In this document: positions 39,894 to 49,686 of the stretch, piece by piece
How positions within the stretch are numbered: the stretch's first letter is position 1
Layout: every line of letters starts with the position of its first letter
Source of the DNA: a sulfur-oxidizing endosymbiont of Gigantopelta aegis
Lineage (GTDB): Bacteria; Pseudomonadota; Gammaproteobacteria; GRL18
Direction of reading: 5' to 3'
Length of the DNA stretch: 64,000 nucleotides
Assembly (NCBI RefSeq): GCF_016097415.1
Contig: NZ_JAEHGE010000001.1
Location: 893,001 to 957,000, forward strand
The notes under the pieces: model-generated
The model's input: the letters and a program-made list of their open reading frames with translations, nothing else
What the model was told of the DNA's origin: nothing
Databases searched by the model: none
Made by a program: the position numbers and the translations under genes

Positions 39894-40216
39894 ATGAGCA
39901 ACTATTCAAAAGATGCTTCGATGAAGCAACACATAGAGGCCTGCCAAGCCAGTAACTTAAGCCAGGCAGTTTATTGTCAACAACATAAGATACCCTCTCA
40001 TATTTTTAGCTATTATCGAAAGAAGTTGGGTTATGTTAGCTCATCAAAACAGGTCAACACCAACAATCAACTCATTCCCATTAATTTACTGGCCAATTCC
40101 CCACAAGCAATGCAATTAAAGTAAGCCATACCAATGGTTTCAGTTTGGAAATCAATTCTGATACGAACCTGAATCAGCTCAAGTCCATTCTGGATTTGCT
40201 CAGGACTGTTTCATGA
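39894..40216 (+). pseudogene. tnpA: IS66 accessory protein TnpA, frameshifted
   Basis: The N-terminal part SNYSKDASMKQHIEACQASNLSQAVYCQQHKIPSHIFSYYRKKLGY is the usual IS66 TnpA HTH-like region. The frame changes near 40120, after which VSHTNGFSLEINSDTNLNQL completes the protein to TGA 40214-40216. Confidence 0.7.
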
Positions 40217-40352
40217 TAACGGGCATCACAGTCAATCAGGTTTAACAACCCACTCTTTCGTTAACACTGAGAGAATTACAGTGGTTACTGGATGGTTTAT
40301 CTTGCACACAACACCATGCTCACCCTGAAATTCATGGTCTGGAAAACAACTA
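40213..40352 (+). pseudogene. tnpB: IS66 accessory protein TnpB, internal deletion
   Basis: Only the first codons (from ATG 40213, overlapping the tnpA stop) and the C-terminal LRELQWLLDGLSCTQHHAHPE...GLENN remain. The roughly 70-80 central residues of a normal TnpB (about 110) are gone. Confidence 0.6.
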
Positions 40353-40427
40353 AAAAAGTCCCTTTAGATGCGCATTAAACAGAATAAATACAAGCATTTA
40401 ACGCTCATTTTTAGTATAATATAACGC

Positions 40428-41960
40428 ATGAGTTCAACAGGCAAAATACTACCAGAAGAGATACCAACGCTCAAAAACAGGGTGCTTGAACTCCAGTCAA
40501 AAGTGGACTGGTATGAGGAACAATTTCGTCTGTTGCAACACAAACGGTTTGGTACTTCCAGTGAAAAAGAAGCCCACCCCGACTTCTTTAATGAGGCAGA
40601 AACGTTCGCCGAAGAAGCACCGGAAGTCCGTGAAACCATTACTTATGAGCGTAAAAAGCCCGGTCGTAAGCCTTTACCTAAAGACCTACCTCGTAAAGTT
40701 GTTCGTCATGAGTTATCTGAAGCAGAACAAGTCTGTGACTGCGGTCATCACTTGCATGAAATTGGTGAAGAGACCTCAGAGCAACTGGAAATTGTTCCTG
40801 CTCAGGTATATGTTGTAGAACATGTTCAGGTTAAATATGCCTGTCGTGCTTGTGAGGAAGGCGTTAAAACTGCTCCTAAGCCTGCACAGCCCATTCCTAG
40901 AAGTTTTGCATCACCCAGCCTGCTGGCCTATATCATTGTTTCTAAATTCCTAGACAGCTTGCCTCTCTATCGACAGGAAGCGATATTTAAACGCTATAAG
41001 ATAACACTTTCCAGAGCCAGTATGTCCAACTGGGTGCTTAAATCAGCTGAATTACTCAAACCCTTTTATAATCGGTTGTTGTATTATCTCATTAGGCAGA
41101 AAATCATCCAGGCCGATGAAACAACGATGCGAGTGATCCATGATGGACGTGAGAATTGCCCTAAATCTTATATGTGGCTCTATCAAAGTGGCGGCTATCA
41201 TTCCAAGTGTCCCATTGTTTTGTATGAGTATCAGCCTACTCGTGCAGGCCAACATGCCAAAACCTTTTTAACGGGGTTTTCAGGTTACCTGCAAACGGAT
41301 GGCTTTCCCGGTTATCATATATTCGAAAATGAGAACAGTGAAGTCACTTTATTAGGCTGCATGGCACATGCTCGTCGCAAGTTCCATGATGCCTTAAAAG
41401 CATTACCCAAGAACAGTCAGAAAAAGCCTGGCATGGTACAAATGGCGATCAGTAAAATTGCTAAATTGTATGCGATTGAAAAACAAATCAAACCGCTCAA
41501 TGCTGAACAACGTTACCTGATCCGTCAGGAAAAAAAAAGCAAACCACTACTGGATGACTTTAAAAAGTGGTGTGATGATAAAGTGACTAAAACAACAAAA
41601 GACAGTAAGTTGGGTGTCGCTATTCGTTATGTGATCAATCAATGGAAGTATCTGACTGTCTATCTTGAAGAGGGCAACCTCCAGATTGATAATAATATGG
41701 CAGAGCGGCGGATCAAACCCTTTGTGATTGGGCGCAAAAACTGGGTCATGAACCAAAATCCTCGTGGTGCTGAGGCCAGTGCTATTTTATATTCAATCGT
41801 GCAAACAGCGAAAGCAAACAACCTAGAGCCCTTTGCCTTTTTAACACACATTCTGACTGAGTTACCTAAGCTGGGCAGGCATTATGATGATGAGGCTTTA
41901 GAGCAATTGTTGCCATGGAATTTGACTGAAAAAATTCAGCCTTTAAATAAAGTGGAATGA
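40428..41960 (+). CDS. tnpC: IS66-family transposase TnpC
   Basis: This 510-residue DDE transposase appears intact. It has an N-terminal coiled coil, a zinc-finger region (CDCGHHL ... CRAC), and a catalytic core with ADETTMRV, LQTDGFPGY, GCMAHARRKF and the Glu in NNMAERRIKPFVIGRKNWV, followed by the IS66 C-terminal domain. With tnpA and tnpB broken, transposition is doubtful. Confidence 0.93.
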   Translation: MSSTGKILPEEIPTLKNRVLELQSKVDWYEEQFRLLQHKRFGTSSEKEAHPDFFNEAETFAEEAPEVRETITYERKKPGRKPLPKDLPRKVVRHELSEAEQVCDCGHHLHEIGEETSEQLEIVPAQVYVVEHVQVKYACRACEEGVKTAPKPAQPIPRSFASPSLLAYIIVSKFLDSLPLYRQEAIFKRYKITLSRASMSNWVLKSAELLKPFYNRLLYYLIRQKIIQADETTMRVIHDGRENCPKSYMWLYQSGGYHSKCPIVLYEYQPTRAGQHAKTFLTGFSGYLQTDGFPGYHIFENENSEVTLLGCMAHARRKFHDALKALPKNSQKKPGMVQMAISKIAKLYAIEKQIKPLNAEQRYLIRQEKKSKPLLDDFKKWCDDKVTKTTKDSKLGVAIRYVINQWKYLTVYLEEGNLQIDNNMAERRIKPFVIGRKNWVMNQNPRGAEASAILYSIVQTAKANNLEPFAFLTHILTELPKLGRHYDDEALEQLLPWNLTEKIQPLNKVE

Positions 41961-41969
41961 TACGTCAAC

Positions 41970-42374
41970 GTGGGAAGTTTTGACGTATACGATATATCCA
42001 AAGACAAAAGTGGTAGAACATGTGCCAATAATGCATCAAGATTAGGAGATAAAAAGCCTAAAAAAACAAACAAAAGTAGTAGTACACTATCAATAATCAT
42101 TGTTTTTGTATTCTCTACTTTTCTTGTTTTATCTATACTTGCAACTAAAATGCCTGCTTTGGTTCTAGCTGTTTATTTTATTGTTAGTTTACTCACATTT
42201 ATTATGTATTCTGTTGATAAATCAGCAGCTCGAAATGGCGACTGGAGAACTCCAGAGAGTACATTGCATTTTTTATCACTTGCTGGTGGTTGGCCTGGAG
42301 CATTAATTGCTCAACAAAAATTACGTCACAAATCTAAAAAACAACCTTTTAGGGTAGTTTTCTGGGGACAGTGA
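41970..42374 (+). pseudogene. DUF1294 protein lacking its cold-shock N-terminus
   Basis: The membrane domain (ILATKMPALVLAVYFIVSLLTFIMYSVDKSAARNGDWR..., then LAGGWPGALIAQQKLRHKSKKQPFR) is typical DUF1294. In the common fusion a cold-shock domain precedes it; only its end (SFDVYDISKDKSGRTCANN) remains here. The upstream side is the right end of the IS66 element. The N-terminal cold-shock part is not found on the other side of the IS either, so material was deleted. Confidence 0.7.
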
Positions 42375-42460
42375 TCTTAAATTTAACTGGATTTATTTGG
42401 CTTTTGACACCTAATGGCAATGCTTTTTTACAATCAATACTGATTAATATTATACAAATG

Positions 42461-42585
42461 GGCTAACCAGAATTTGCAATGGATCACAGGGACTCAGCGA
42501 TTTTCAAAAACCGAGTGGGGTTGATAGACATTCTTTTTAACAAAGTTCTATCTTGTCCCTGTGCCCATTGAAATAGGCGTTATGT
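42461..42585 (+). other. attC-like integron recombination site 4
   Basis: 5' core GGCTAAC at 42461 and 3' core GTTATGT at 42579-42585. The arms CAATGGATCACAGGGAC and GTCCCTGTGCCCATTG pair almost fully, with extra unpaired bases, around a 61-base loop. The site is 125 bp. The next gene's ATG lies inside the 3' core, as often seen in tight cassettes. The core bases fit the consensus less well than sites 1 and 2. Confidence 0.72.
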
Positions 42586-42983
42586 TTTTAAAAACACTGA
42601 ATGAATACATGAAGTCGATTAAAGTAATATTCTTAATTACGTGTCTATTTGTTATATTAGGCGCTTCATATTTAGTTTTTCAAAATTACAGATGTGCTCA
42701 ATATTTAAAGGGTGTATCCGATTTCGATTTACAAAGTAAAAATGGCATTACTTTTCTAAAAAGCACCAATAAGCCTTACACAGGCAAAGCTTATTCTACA
42801 GTTTGCGGTGGTGAGTGTGGGTTTATGTCATGCTCGCTACTTCATTGGAAAACTGAATACAGGGAAGGTAAATTACATGGGAAATTTGATGTTCCACTAT
42901 CAGGGCTTGGAGATAAGCATTGGTTTAGTCCCGGAGACGAAACTAAGACGCATGTTTATGAAAATGGCTCAGAAATCAAATAA
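42582..42983 (+). CDS. Membrane-anchored protein with MORN-like segment (cassette gene)
   Basis: The ATG overlaps the attC 4 core. A single N-terminal membrane anchor (IKVIFLITCLFVILGASYLVF) precedes an exported domain with KPYTGKAYSTVCGGECGFMSC and EYREGKLHGKFDVPL, a MORN/YwqK-like repeat pattern with Cys residues that could form disulfides. About 133 residues. Function unknown. It ends just before the second copy of the 83-bp repeat. Confidence 0.7.
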   Translation: MFLKTLNEYMKSIKVIFLITCLFVILGASYLVFQNYRCAQYLKGVSDFDLQSKNGITFLKSTNKPYTGKAYSTVCGGECGFMSCSLLHWKTEYREGKLHGKFDVPLSGLGDKHWFSPGDETKTHVYENGSEIK

Positions 42984-42987
42984 AAGT

Positions 42988-43070
42988 AAGCAATTATTGC
43001 CACCCACCAAATAAAAAGCAATATCAAAGCTAAATTGTAAAAAAATTTCTTCTCGAAATGTGAATTTACA
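42988..43070. repeat. 83-bp direct repeat, copy 2
   Basis: Nearly identical to 36056-36138 (one clear G/A difference near the right end). Here it follows the MORN-like cassette gene and is not next to a structured element. The region on to 43206 has no recognisable gene. Confidence 0.8.
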
Positions 43071-43206
43071 AAAATTGAATGTTTTTCAGTGGAGTGGGCA
43101 GGGAATGGGTAGTAAAAGTAGCTGCTAGATGGGGTTGCTCTGCATGACGAACAAGGGGAGGCCTGCACTGTTCTGCTAAGGTGTGTGCTTTGGTAGGCTG
43201 TTACGT

Positions 43207-44236
43207 TTAAGTCGTGATAGGGGCGGCAGAATTAATTTTAAATAATTTCCTACACAAATTAATACCGCGCACCCAATGCCTTTTTTGTTTCTGGCATAAG
43301 GATTTTAATTGTTCTTCCGGGCCAACAAAGGAATGAAAGCCCTTTGAAAAACCATCGACTGTTTCTAGCCAAGTGTCTTCATCGAGTTGTAATTTTTGTA
43401 ATATAGCGGGAGCGCCCGATTTGATATAGCCACGTTTATCATCTCTCTTCATTCGCCCCGTCCATTCTGCAAGTTCCAGATAGTCGTTAAGGTCAAAGGC
43501 AATACCCTTTGTCTTTAAGTGAGCTACAGATAAAGGGGGCGAGCTTAATAGTAGCTGTGTTTTGTTGCGTTATTTTTTGGCTAATGCTTTTTGTCTTTTT
43601 AATTGAGTCGATACGCTGTTTTACTGAAGTATATTCAGAGTCTTCTAGCGTTTGACTGATATCCGCTCTGATAGGATTTAAATCAACATAGACCATGCAG
43701 CTAAGAATGGCTTGCTCATCAAGCAGTGCCTGACTTTTAAAACGTCCTTCCCAGAAACGGCCAGTACATTTATCTTCAGCATTGGCTCTGCGAGCAATGT
43801 GTTCATTGAGGCAACGCATGAACCAACTGATATCCATTAACCGCTCTCTGAAGACGGCAATGGTTTCCCGAGCCTTGTCTTGTTCAGCCTCAGAATGGCA
43901 TTCACCATTAAGGTAGCGTTCTACCAATACTGGAATTGAACAAAGTTGTTGCCAGTGTTGTATCACGGTTTCATCTGACCAACTTTGGGCAAGTGAGGCG
44001 TTGATTTTCAATACTGTGTGCAGGTGATTGGACATAATAGCGTAGGCGCAGACGTCAATGGCAAAGGTTTTTGATAGTAAGGCCAGTCGCTCAACAAACC
44101 ATTGTTTGCGATGGCTGTAATCTTTATTGGTGGCGCTATCGACACCACATAAGAATGTCCTGCGGACACAGCGGGAGATGCAGTGGTAAAAGGAGTATCT
44201 GAAAGACTGATTTGTTGACTTCTTTGGGGTGGGCAT
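43207..44236 (-). pseudogene. REP-associated tyrosine transposase (RAYT), frameshifted
   Basis: The first part, 44236 down to about 43493, is an HUH Y1 transposase of the RAYT group: FYHCISRCVRR..., the metal-binding His pair in YAIMSNHLHTVL, GRFWEGRFKSQALLDEQA and YVDLNPIRADIS. It shifts frame at about 43490. The C-terminal part (DLNDYLELAEWTGRMKRDDKRGYI ... HWVRGINLCRKLF) continues in another frame to 43207. Such enzymes move REP palindromes, and GTAG-headed palindromes occur in this window. This copy is probably inactive. Confidence 0.85.
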
Positions 44237-44344
44237 TTGATTAACTCCATTTAATCGGTATGACAGTTAGAATGAAGAGTATAGAATATAAACGTACAAT
44301 ATTCAAGTGATACTATCCCATGAGCATTTGTTTCAGCTTATTAT

Positions 44345-44590
44345 TTGTATTACACTGGGTTTAGATTATGGAGGCCAAGACTGGCTATGGGGTTTAGATT
44401 ATGGCTAGCCAAGACTGGCTATGGGCTAAAGTTAGCACAAACATTTAGAATGTGTGGCTTTGATTGGGGAGAATATGAGAAGGCAACATCATCCAATCAA
44501 CAATACTGGATAGTAGCTTTAGTTCGTGAGCTTGAAGCTAAAGGGGAGTTAGAGCGTGATTCCAAAACAAAACATTGGCAATTAAAATAA
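44345..44590 (+). CDS. Small protein with winged-helix-like end, 5' region duplicated
   Basis: The last 45 residues (TSSNQQYWIVALVRELEAKGELERDSKTKHWQLK) look like a winged-helix wing. The first part is built from two tandem copies of a ~38-base unit (GCCAAGACTGGCTATGGG at 44378 and 44407), so the true start is uncertain. It lies 22 bases upstream of an antitoxin gene. No family assigned. Confidence 0.4.
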   Translation: MYYTGFRLWRPRLAMGFRLWLAKTGYGLKLAQTFRMCGFDWGEYEKATSSNQQYWIVALVRELEAKGELERDSKTKHWQLK

Positions 44591-44611
44591 AACTACCAAT
44601 ATGAGGCAAAT

Positions 44612-44800
44612 ATGAATACAGCAAAAGAAGAAGTAAAATTACTTCTTGATCAGTTACCGGATGAATGCACACTGGAAGATGTACAATACCATCTGTATGT
44701 AGTTGAAAAAATACATAGGGGTATTGAACGTGCAAAAACTGAAGGAACCCTAAGTCAGGATGATGTCGAAAGGAAATTCAGTAAATGGATTACACAATAG
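44612..44800 (+). CDS. ParD-like antitoxin of a RelE/ParE module
   Basis: This 62-residue protein (MNTAKEEVKLLLDQLPDECT..., then VQYHLYVVEKIHRGIERAK and a C-terminal KFSKWITQ) is a common small antitoxin type. Its end overlaps the toxin start by 16 bases, the usual coupling. It looks intact, although its toxin is truncated. Confidence 0.8.
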   Translation: MNTAKEEVKLLLDQLPDECTLEDVQYHLYVVEKIHRGIERAKTEGTLSQDDVERKFSKWITQ

Positions 44801-45009
44801 AATGGTCTCCAGAAGCAATAGAGGATCTTGATTCAATAGCAGAGTATATAGCAAGAGATTCTGAGTTTTATGCACAAGCAGTTGTTTCAAAAATACTTTC
44901 AGTTTCCAGAAAAATTCCCCATCAAGCTCTAATTGGTAGAATTGTTCCAGAAATTAATAATGAAATGATAAGAGGAAACATTTTTAGCCACCCATCTAAT
45001 AAATCCTGA
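44785..45009 (+). pseudogene. ParE/RelE-family toxin, C-terminally truncated
   Basis: DYTIEWSPEAIEDLDSIAEYIARDSEFYAQAVVSKIL and IVPEINNEMIR are typical ParE. From about 44985 the native C-terminus (normally a strand with a Tyr/Arg-rich core) is replaced by sequence of an IS1595 remnant, giving GNIFSHPSNKS. The toxin has lost about 20-25 residues and is likely inactive. Confidence 0.75.
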
Positions 45010-45184
45010 TAAAGATGGCGATGTTCTAGAGTGCAATAAGTCTTATTGCCACACTCTGGGCAAACAAATCCATCAGGGAATTTCCATTTAAATATATTTG
45101 TCGGCACTGTTTGTCAGTGCCATAATCATTAAAAAGCTCAAATAAACTATAACCTTCTTGAAACTGAATTTTATTTTTTGACAT
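44985..45184 (-). pseudogene. IS1595-family transposase N-terminal remnant
   Basis: The reverse strand reads MSKNKIQFQEGYSLFELFNDYGTDKQCR. After a frameshift near 45097 comes the zinc-ribbon start FKWKFPDGFVCPECGNKTYCTLEHRHLYQ. The DDE part is absent. Its broken end is fused into the parE-like toxin gene. Confidence 0.7.
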
Positions 45185-45348
45185 CATTCTACTCCACACA
45201 TAATCTATACTTTAATTATAGTATAATTATCGAAATATGGCGGAGCTTTGTGGGTAATCAAGTATCCATTTGACTGAGAAAGAGACATATTTTACCTGTA
45301 TGACTAATTTTAGTTCCAAAATTCACCCAAGTACGTTATAAGAATGAC

Positions 45349-47122
<1,774 letters not shown>

Positions 47123-47161
47123 TTGCAAATAAAGACTGCAATTCAGGAACGCAAACTTGCG

Positions 47162-47374
47162 TTAAAGCTTAAAGAGCAACCACTTTATTCGCACAAGGGC
47201 CTTTTGACCTTCGCCAACTTCAAATTCCACTGCTTGACCTTCATTCAGTGTTGCATAGGCGCCACCACTTTGAATTTCTGAATGATGAACAAAAAGATCC
47301 TTACTGCCATCTTCAGGAGTAATGAAACCAAAACCTTTATCCGCGTTGAACCACTTAACTGTACCTGTACTCAT
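47162..47374 (-). CDS. CspA-family cold-shock protein, C-terminus shifted
   Basis: The start ATG at 47374 gives [35 protein letters not shown], with RNP1 KGFGFI and RNP2 LFVHHS motifs, a single-domain RNA chaperone. The expected end [11 protein letters not shown] is read instead as [13 protein letters not shown], because one G is missing in a G/C run at about 47198. The native frame would stop a few bases earlier. The fold core is intact, so the protein may still work; a sequencing error is equally possible. Confidence 0.85.
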   Translation of the reverse strand: MSTGTVKWFNADKGFGFITPEDGSKDLFVHHSEIQSGGAYATLNEGQAVEFEVGEGQKALVRIKWLLFKL

Positions 47375-47483
47375 TATTTTACTCGTATTATTGGTGAATG
47401 ATATTGCTTTTATATTCGAATTCACCCATTTAAACATAAAGTGATAGGTTTAGACAAATATACATAACAACTAGACAAGTGCC

Positions 47484-47489
47484 ATTATA
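47484..47489 (-). promoter_or_regulatory. Probable promoter -10 of the csp gene with ~100-nt leader
   Basis: The reverse strand carries TATAAT in the context CTGCTATAATGG, about 110 bases upstream of the csp ATG. A long A/T-rich leader is typical for cold-shock mRNAs, whose 5' UTR responds to temperature. The -35 element is weak. Confidence 0.5.
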
Positions 47490-47651
47490 GCAGAATTATG
47501 AGAATAATTAATGTAGGATTTACATAATATTTATAAGAAAATACGGATTTCTTTTGTTAATGGTATAATATCTTAAGTTTTCAGAGTGATTTCTGCGGGT
47601 AAAACCACTTTTTATGGCTCTTTACATTATTGCGTACTTATAATAAGAACT

Positions 47652-47743
47652 GTGGGTGGGCATGGCTTTGCCTACCCACGCTGACTCAAGGAAAAATCTT
47701 ATATTCACACTTCAGCATGGGCACAAAAACGTGCCCACCCTAC
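47652..47743. repeat. REP-like imperfect palindrome, family A
   Basis: The left half GTGGGTGGGCATGGCTTTGC and the right half ending CGTGCCCACCCTAC are a diverged version of the perfect palindrome at 4655, with mutations on both sides. It lies upstream of csp in a 460-base gap that has no other gene. Confidence 0.7.
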
Positions 47744-47836
47744 GCCGCATTTCTTCTGAGGCTTTTTACTGGGTGCAAATATCGCATAATTCGTATATTG
47801 AATAGCAGTCACAAGTACATGATAGTGTGAAAAACC

Positions 47837-48295
47837 CTATTTATTGATTACATCAGAGACAAGAGGTTCTACCAGTTCACGGACTTCTTTGCTCAGCCTT
47901 AACAATGGCTGGTCATTTTTTGTTCTATTGCCAACCTCATTGCGGATATAGCTTGTAATGAAATGCTGATATCTTCGTAATCTTTTCCTGCCTCTTGCCA
48001 GAGTGATTGCCATTTCTTTAATGATGATAATAATGATGGCTCTGTGACAAAGACATTGATAGATTTTATCAGCGCTGTGCCTAAAATACGCCAAAACATC
48101 ATTTTCTTTAAATAAAACTAATAGACAGTCTATTTCCTTCTGCCAAAAAGAAGATCCTAAGTTAATAATAGAAACTAGAATATCAGCAATATTGGACGGA
48201 TAATTCCCTGCATTCCTATCGCCATGAATAAAGGCCTGCTTAAGTGCATTATGAGCTTTTTCTCTATCCAACAAGATAAAGTATAACTCTGGCAT
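47837..48295 (-). CDS. Unknown protein with probable compensating frameshifts
   Basis: The 152-residue reading is helical at both ends (ALKQAFIHGDRNAGNYPSNIADILVSII and LLRLSKEVRELVEPLV). Its middle contains an unlikely IIIIII run followed by many Arg. In the neighbouring frame the same bases give a more normal sequence (EPSLLSSLKKWQSLWQEAGKDYEDISISLQAI). I infer two opposite one-base shifts near 48045 and 47925, or errors there. Family not recognised. Confidence 0.5.
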   Translation of the reverse strand: MPELYFILLDREKAHNALKQAFIHGDRNAGNYPSNIADILVSIINLGSSFWQKEIDCLLVLFKENDVLAYFRHSADKIYQCLCHRAIIIIIIKEMAITLARGRKRLRRYQHFITSYIRNEVGNRTKNDQPLLRLSKEVRELVEPLVSDVINK

Positions 48296-48458
48296 AACAA
48301 ATCGACTATCCTAAGATGTACGATAACTTTATCGTACAACACAAATGCCGTACGTCAATAAAAACTATTGATCAATTATTTCACTACCAATTACATAGAG
48401 ACTGGATTGTTGATGGTATAATCTGACAAAAATAACCGATGAGAATAAAGAATTTTAT

Positions 48459-49295
48459 ATGGCTAAGCTATCGAAGCATAAGGCGCGGAAACGATTTGGA
48501 CAGAATTTTTTACACGATCCGAATATTATTGAGCGCATTATTGCCGCTATTGCTGCCACAAAGGAGCAACATTTAGTTGAAATTGGCCCAGGCAAGGGGG
48601 CTATTACTGAGCATTTGGTTAATCATGCCGGTAAGTTAGATGTGATTGAGCTGGATCGTGATTTGATCCCTATTCTGGAAGAGCGGTTTTCTGCTTATGA
48701 GAATTTTAGCATTCATAGCAATGATGCATTGAAGTTTGATTTTGGCTCTTTACTAAACGCTGAAGGCTCTTTATCATCAGCTAATGGCTCTAAACTCAGA
48801 TTAGTCGGGAACTTGCCCTATAATATTTCTACGCCTCTGATTTTTCATTTATTGGAAAATGTGGCAATTATCGATGACATGCACTTTATGTTGCAAAAAG
48901 AAGTGGTTGAGCGTTTAACGGCAGCACCGGGCAGTAAGACTTATGGGCGTTTGAGTATATTGGTACAATACTTATGTCATGCAGAACAGCTTTTTATCGT
49001 GCCTCCGGGGGCATTTAATCCTGCGCCCAAGGTCGATTCGGCAATTGTGCAGCTGACCCCAAGAAAAGAAATGTCCGGCACGCAACTTATCAATGCCAGT
49101 ACCGATAACCTGTCAGACATCGCTCGGGCTGCTTTCTCTCAACGACGTAAAACATTACGTAATAATTTGAAGAAAATACTCACGGCTGAACAAATTGAGC
49201 AATGTGATATTGATCCGAGTAGACGCGCAGAAACTCTCAGCATCAGCGAGTTTGTGAGTTTGACTAATCTATATGTGCAAACTGTTGAGTCTTGA
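48459..49295 (+). CDS. rsmA: 16S rRNA dimethyladenosine transferase
   Basis: RsmA dimethylates two adjacent adenosines near the 3' end of 16S rRNA. Motifs: RFGQNFLHDPNII, SAM-binding EIGPGKGAITEHL, the acidic ELDRDLIPIL and catalytic NLPYNIS. It is 278 residues and complete. It is normally part of surA-pdxA-rsmA-apaG; here it follows the accessory island and is separated from apaG by two extra genes. Confidence 0.97.
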   Translation: MAKLSKHKARKRFGQNFLHDPNIIERIIAAIAATKEQHLVEIGPGKGAITEHLVNHAGKLDVIELDRDLIPILEERFSAYENFSIHSNDALKFDFGSLLNAEGSLSSANGSKLRLVGNLPYNISTPLIFHLLENVAIIDDMHFMLQKEVVERLTAAPGSKTYGRLSILVQYLCHAEQLFIVPPGAFNPAPKVDSAIVQLTPRKEMSGTQLINASTDNLSDIARAAFSQRRKTLRNNLKKILTAEQIEQCDIDPSRRAETLSISEFVSLTNLYVQTVES

Positions 49296-49506
49296 GCTTA
49301 TGCAGGCGAAATTTAGCTAATTCGATATCACGTTCAGCACGTATCTTGCTTAACTGTCCAGGCTCAAGCTGGCCATATTTAGTATTAAGTAAAGACAATT
49401 GATGGCTATTTTTATTCGGGTGATTGCTAACGACAAAATTACTGATAATCACGCCCGAGACCACGAGTACCGTCAATAAGAGTAAAAGATCGGGTTTTTT
49501 CCTCAT
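49264..49506 (-). CDS. Small single-pass membrane protein of unknown function
   Basis: 80 residues with an N-terminal membrane segment (PDLLLLLTVLVVSGVIISNFVVS) and a helical, charged C-terminal half (SKIRAERDIELAKFRLHKLKTQQ). It overlaps the 3' end of rsmA by 32 bases on the opposite strand. The clean signal-anchor supports a real gene. Function unknown. Confidence 0.65.
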   Translation of the reverse strand: MRKKPDLLLLLTVLVVSGVIISNFVVSNHPNKNSHQLSLLNTKYGQLEPGQLSKIRAERDIELAKFRLHKLKTQQFAHID

Positions 49507-49686
49507 GTCACGTACCTTTTATGAAAAACAATATGAAAAATAATATATAAGATCAAAATAAACAATAATAAACAATAATAAACAAGCAATTATAGAAACC
49601 ACCTTAGAAATTAAGTTAACTTTCTATGCTATCTTATTTTAGGACAATATAATTTTTTAAAATTTCCACTTTTTTGGAACAAAATC

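Larger units (their letters stand above)
39823..41975 (+). mobile_element. IS66-family element with defective tnpA and tnpB
   Basis: Three IS66 genes are recognisable in order: tnpA frameshifted (39894-40216), tnpB with a large internal deletion (40213-40352) and tnpC intact (40428-41960). The ends share a short inverted motif, CCCACGTTCAC on the left and, as reverse complement on the right, CCCACGTTGAC; the limits are approximate. It lies between a cassette membrane-protein gene and a DUF1294 gene that lacks its N-terminus. Confidence 0.82.
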
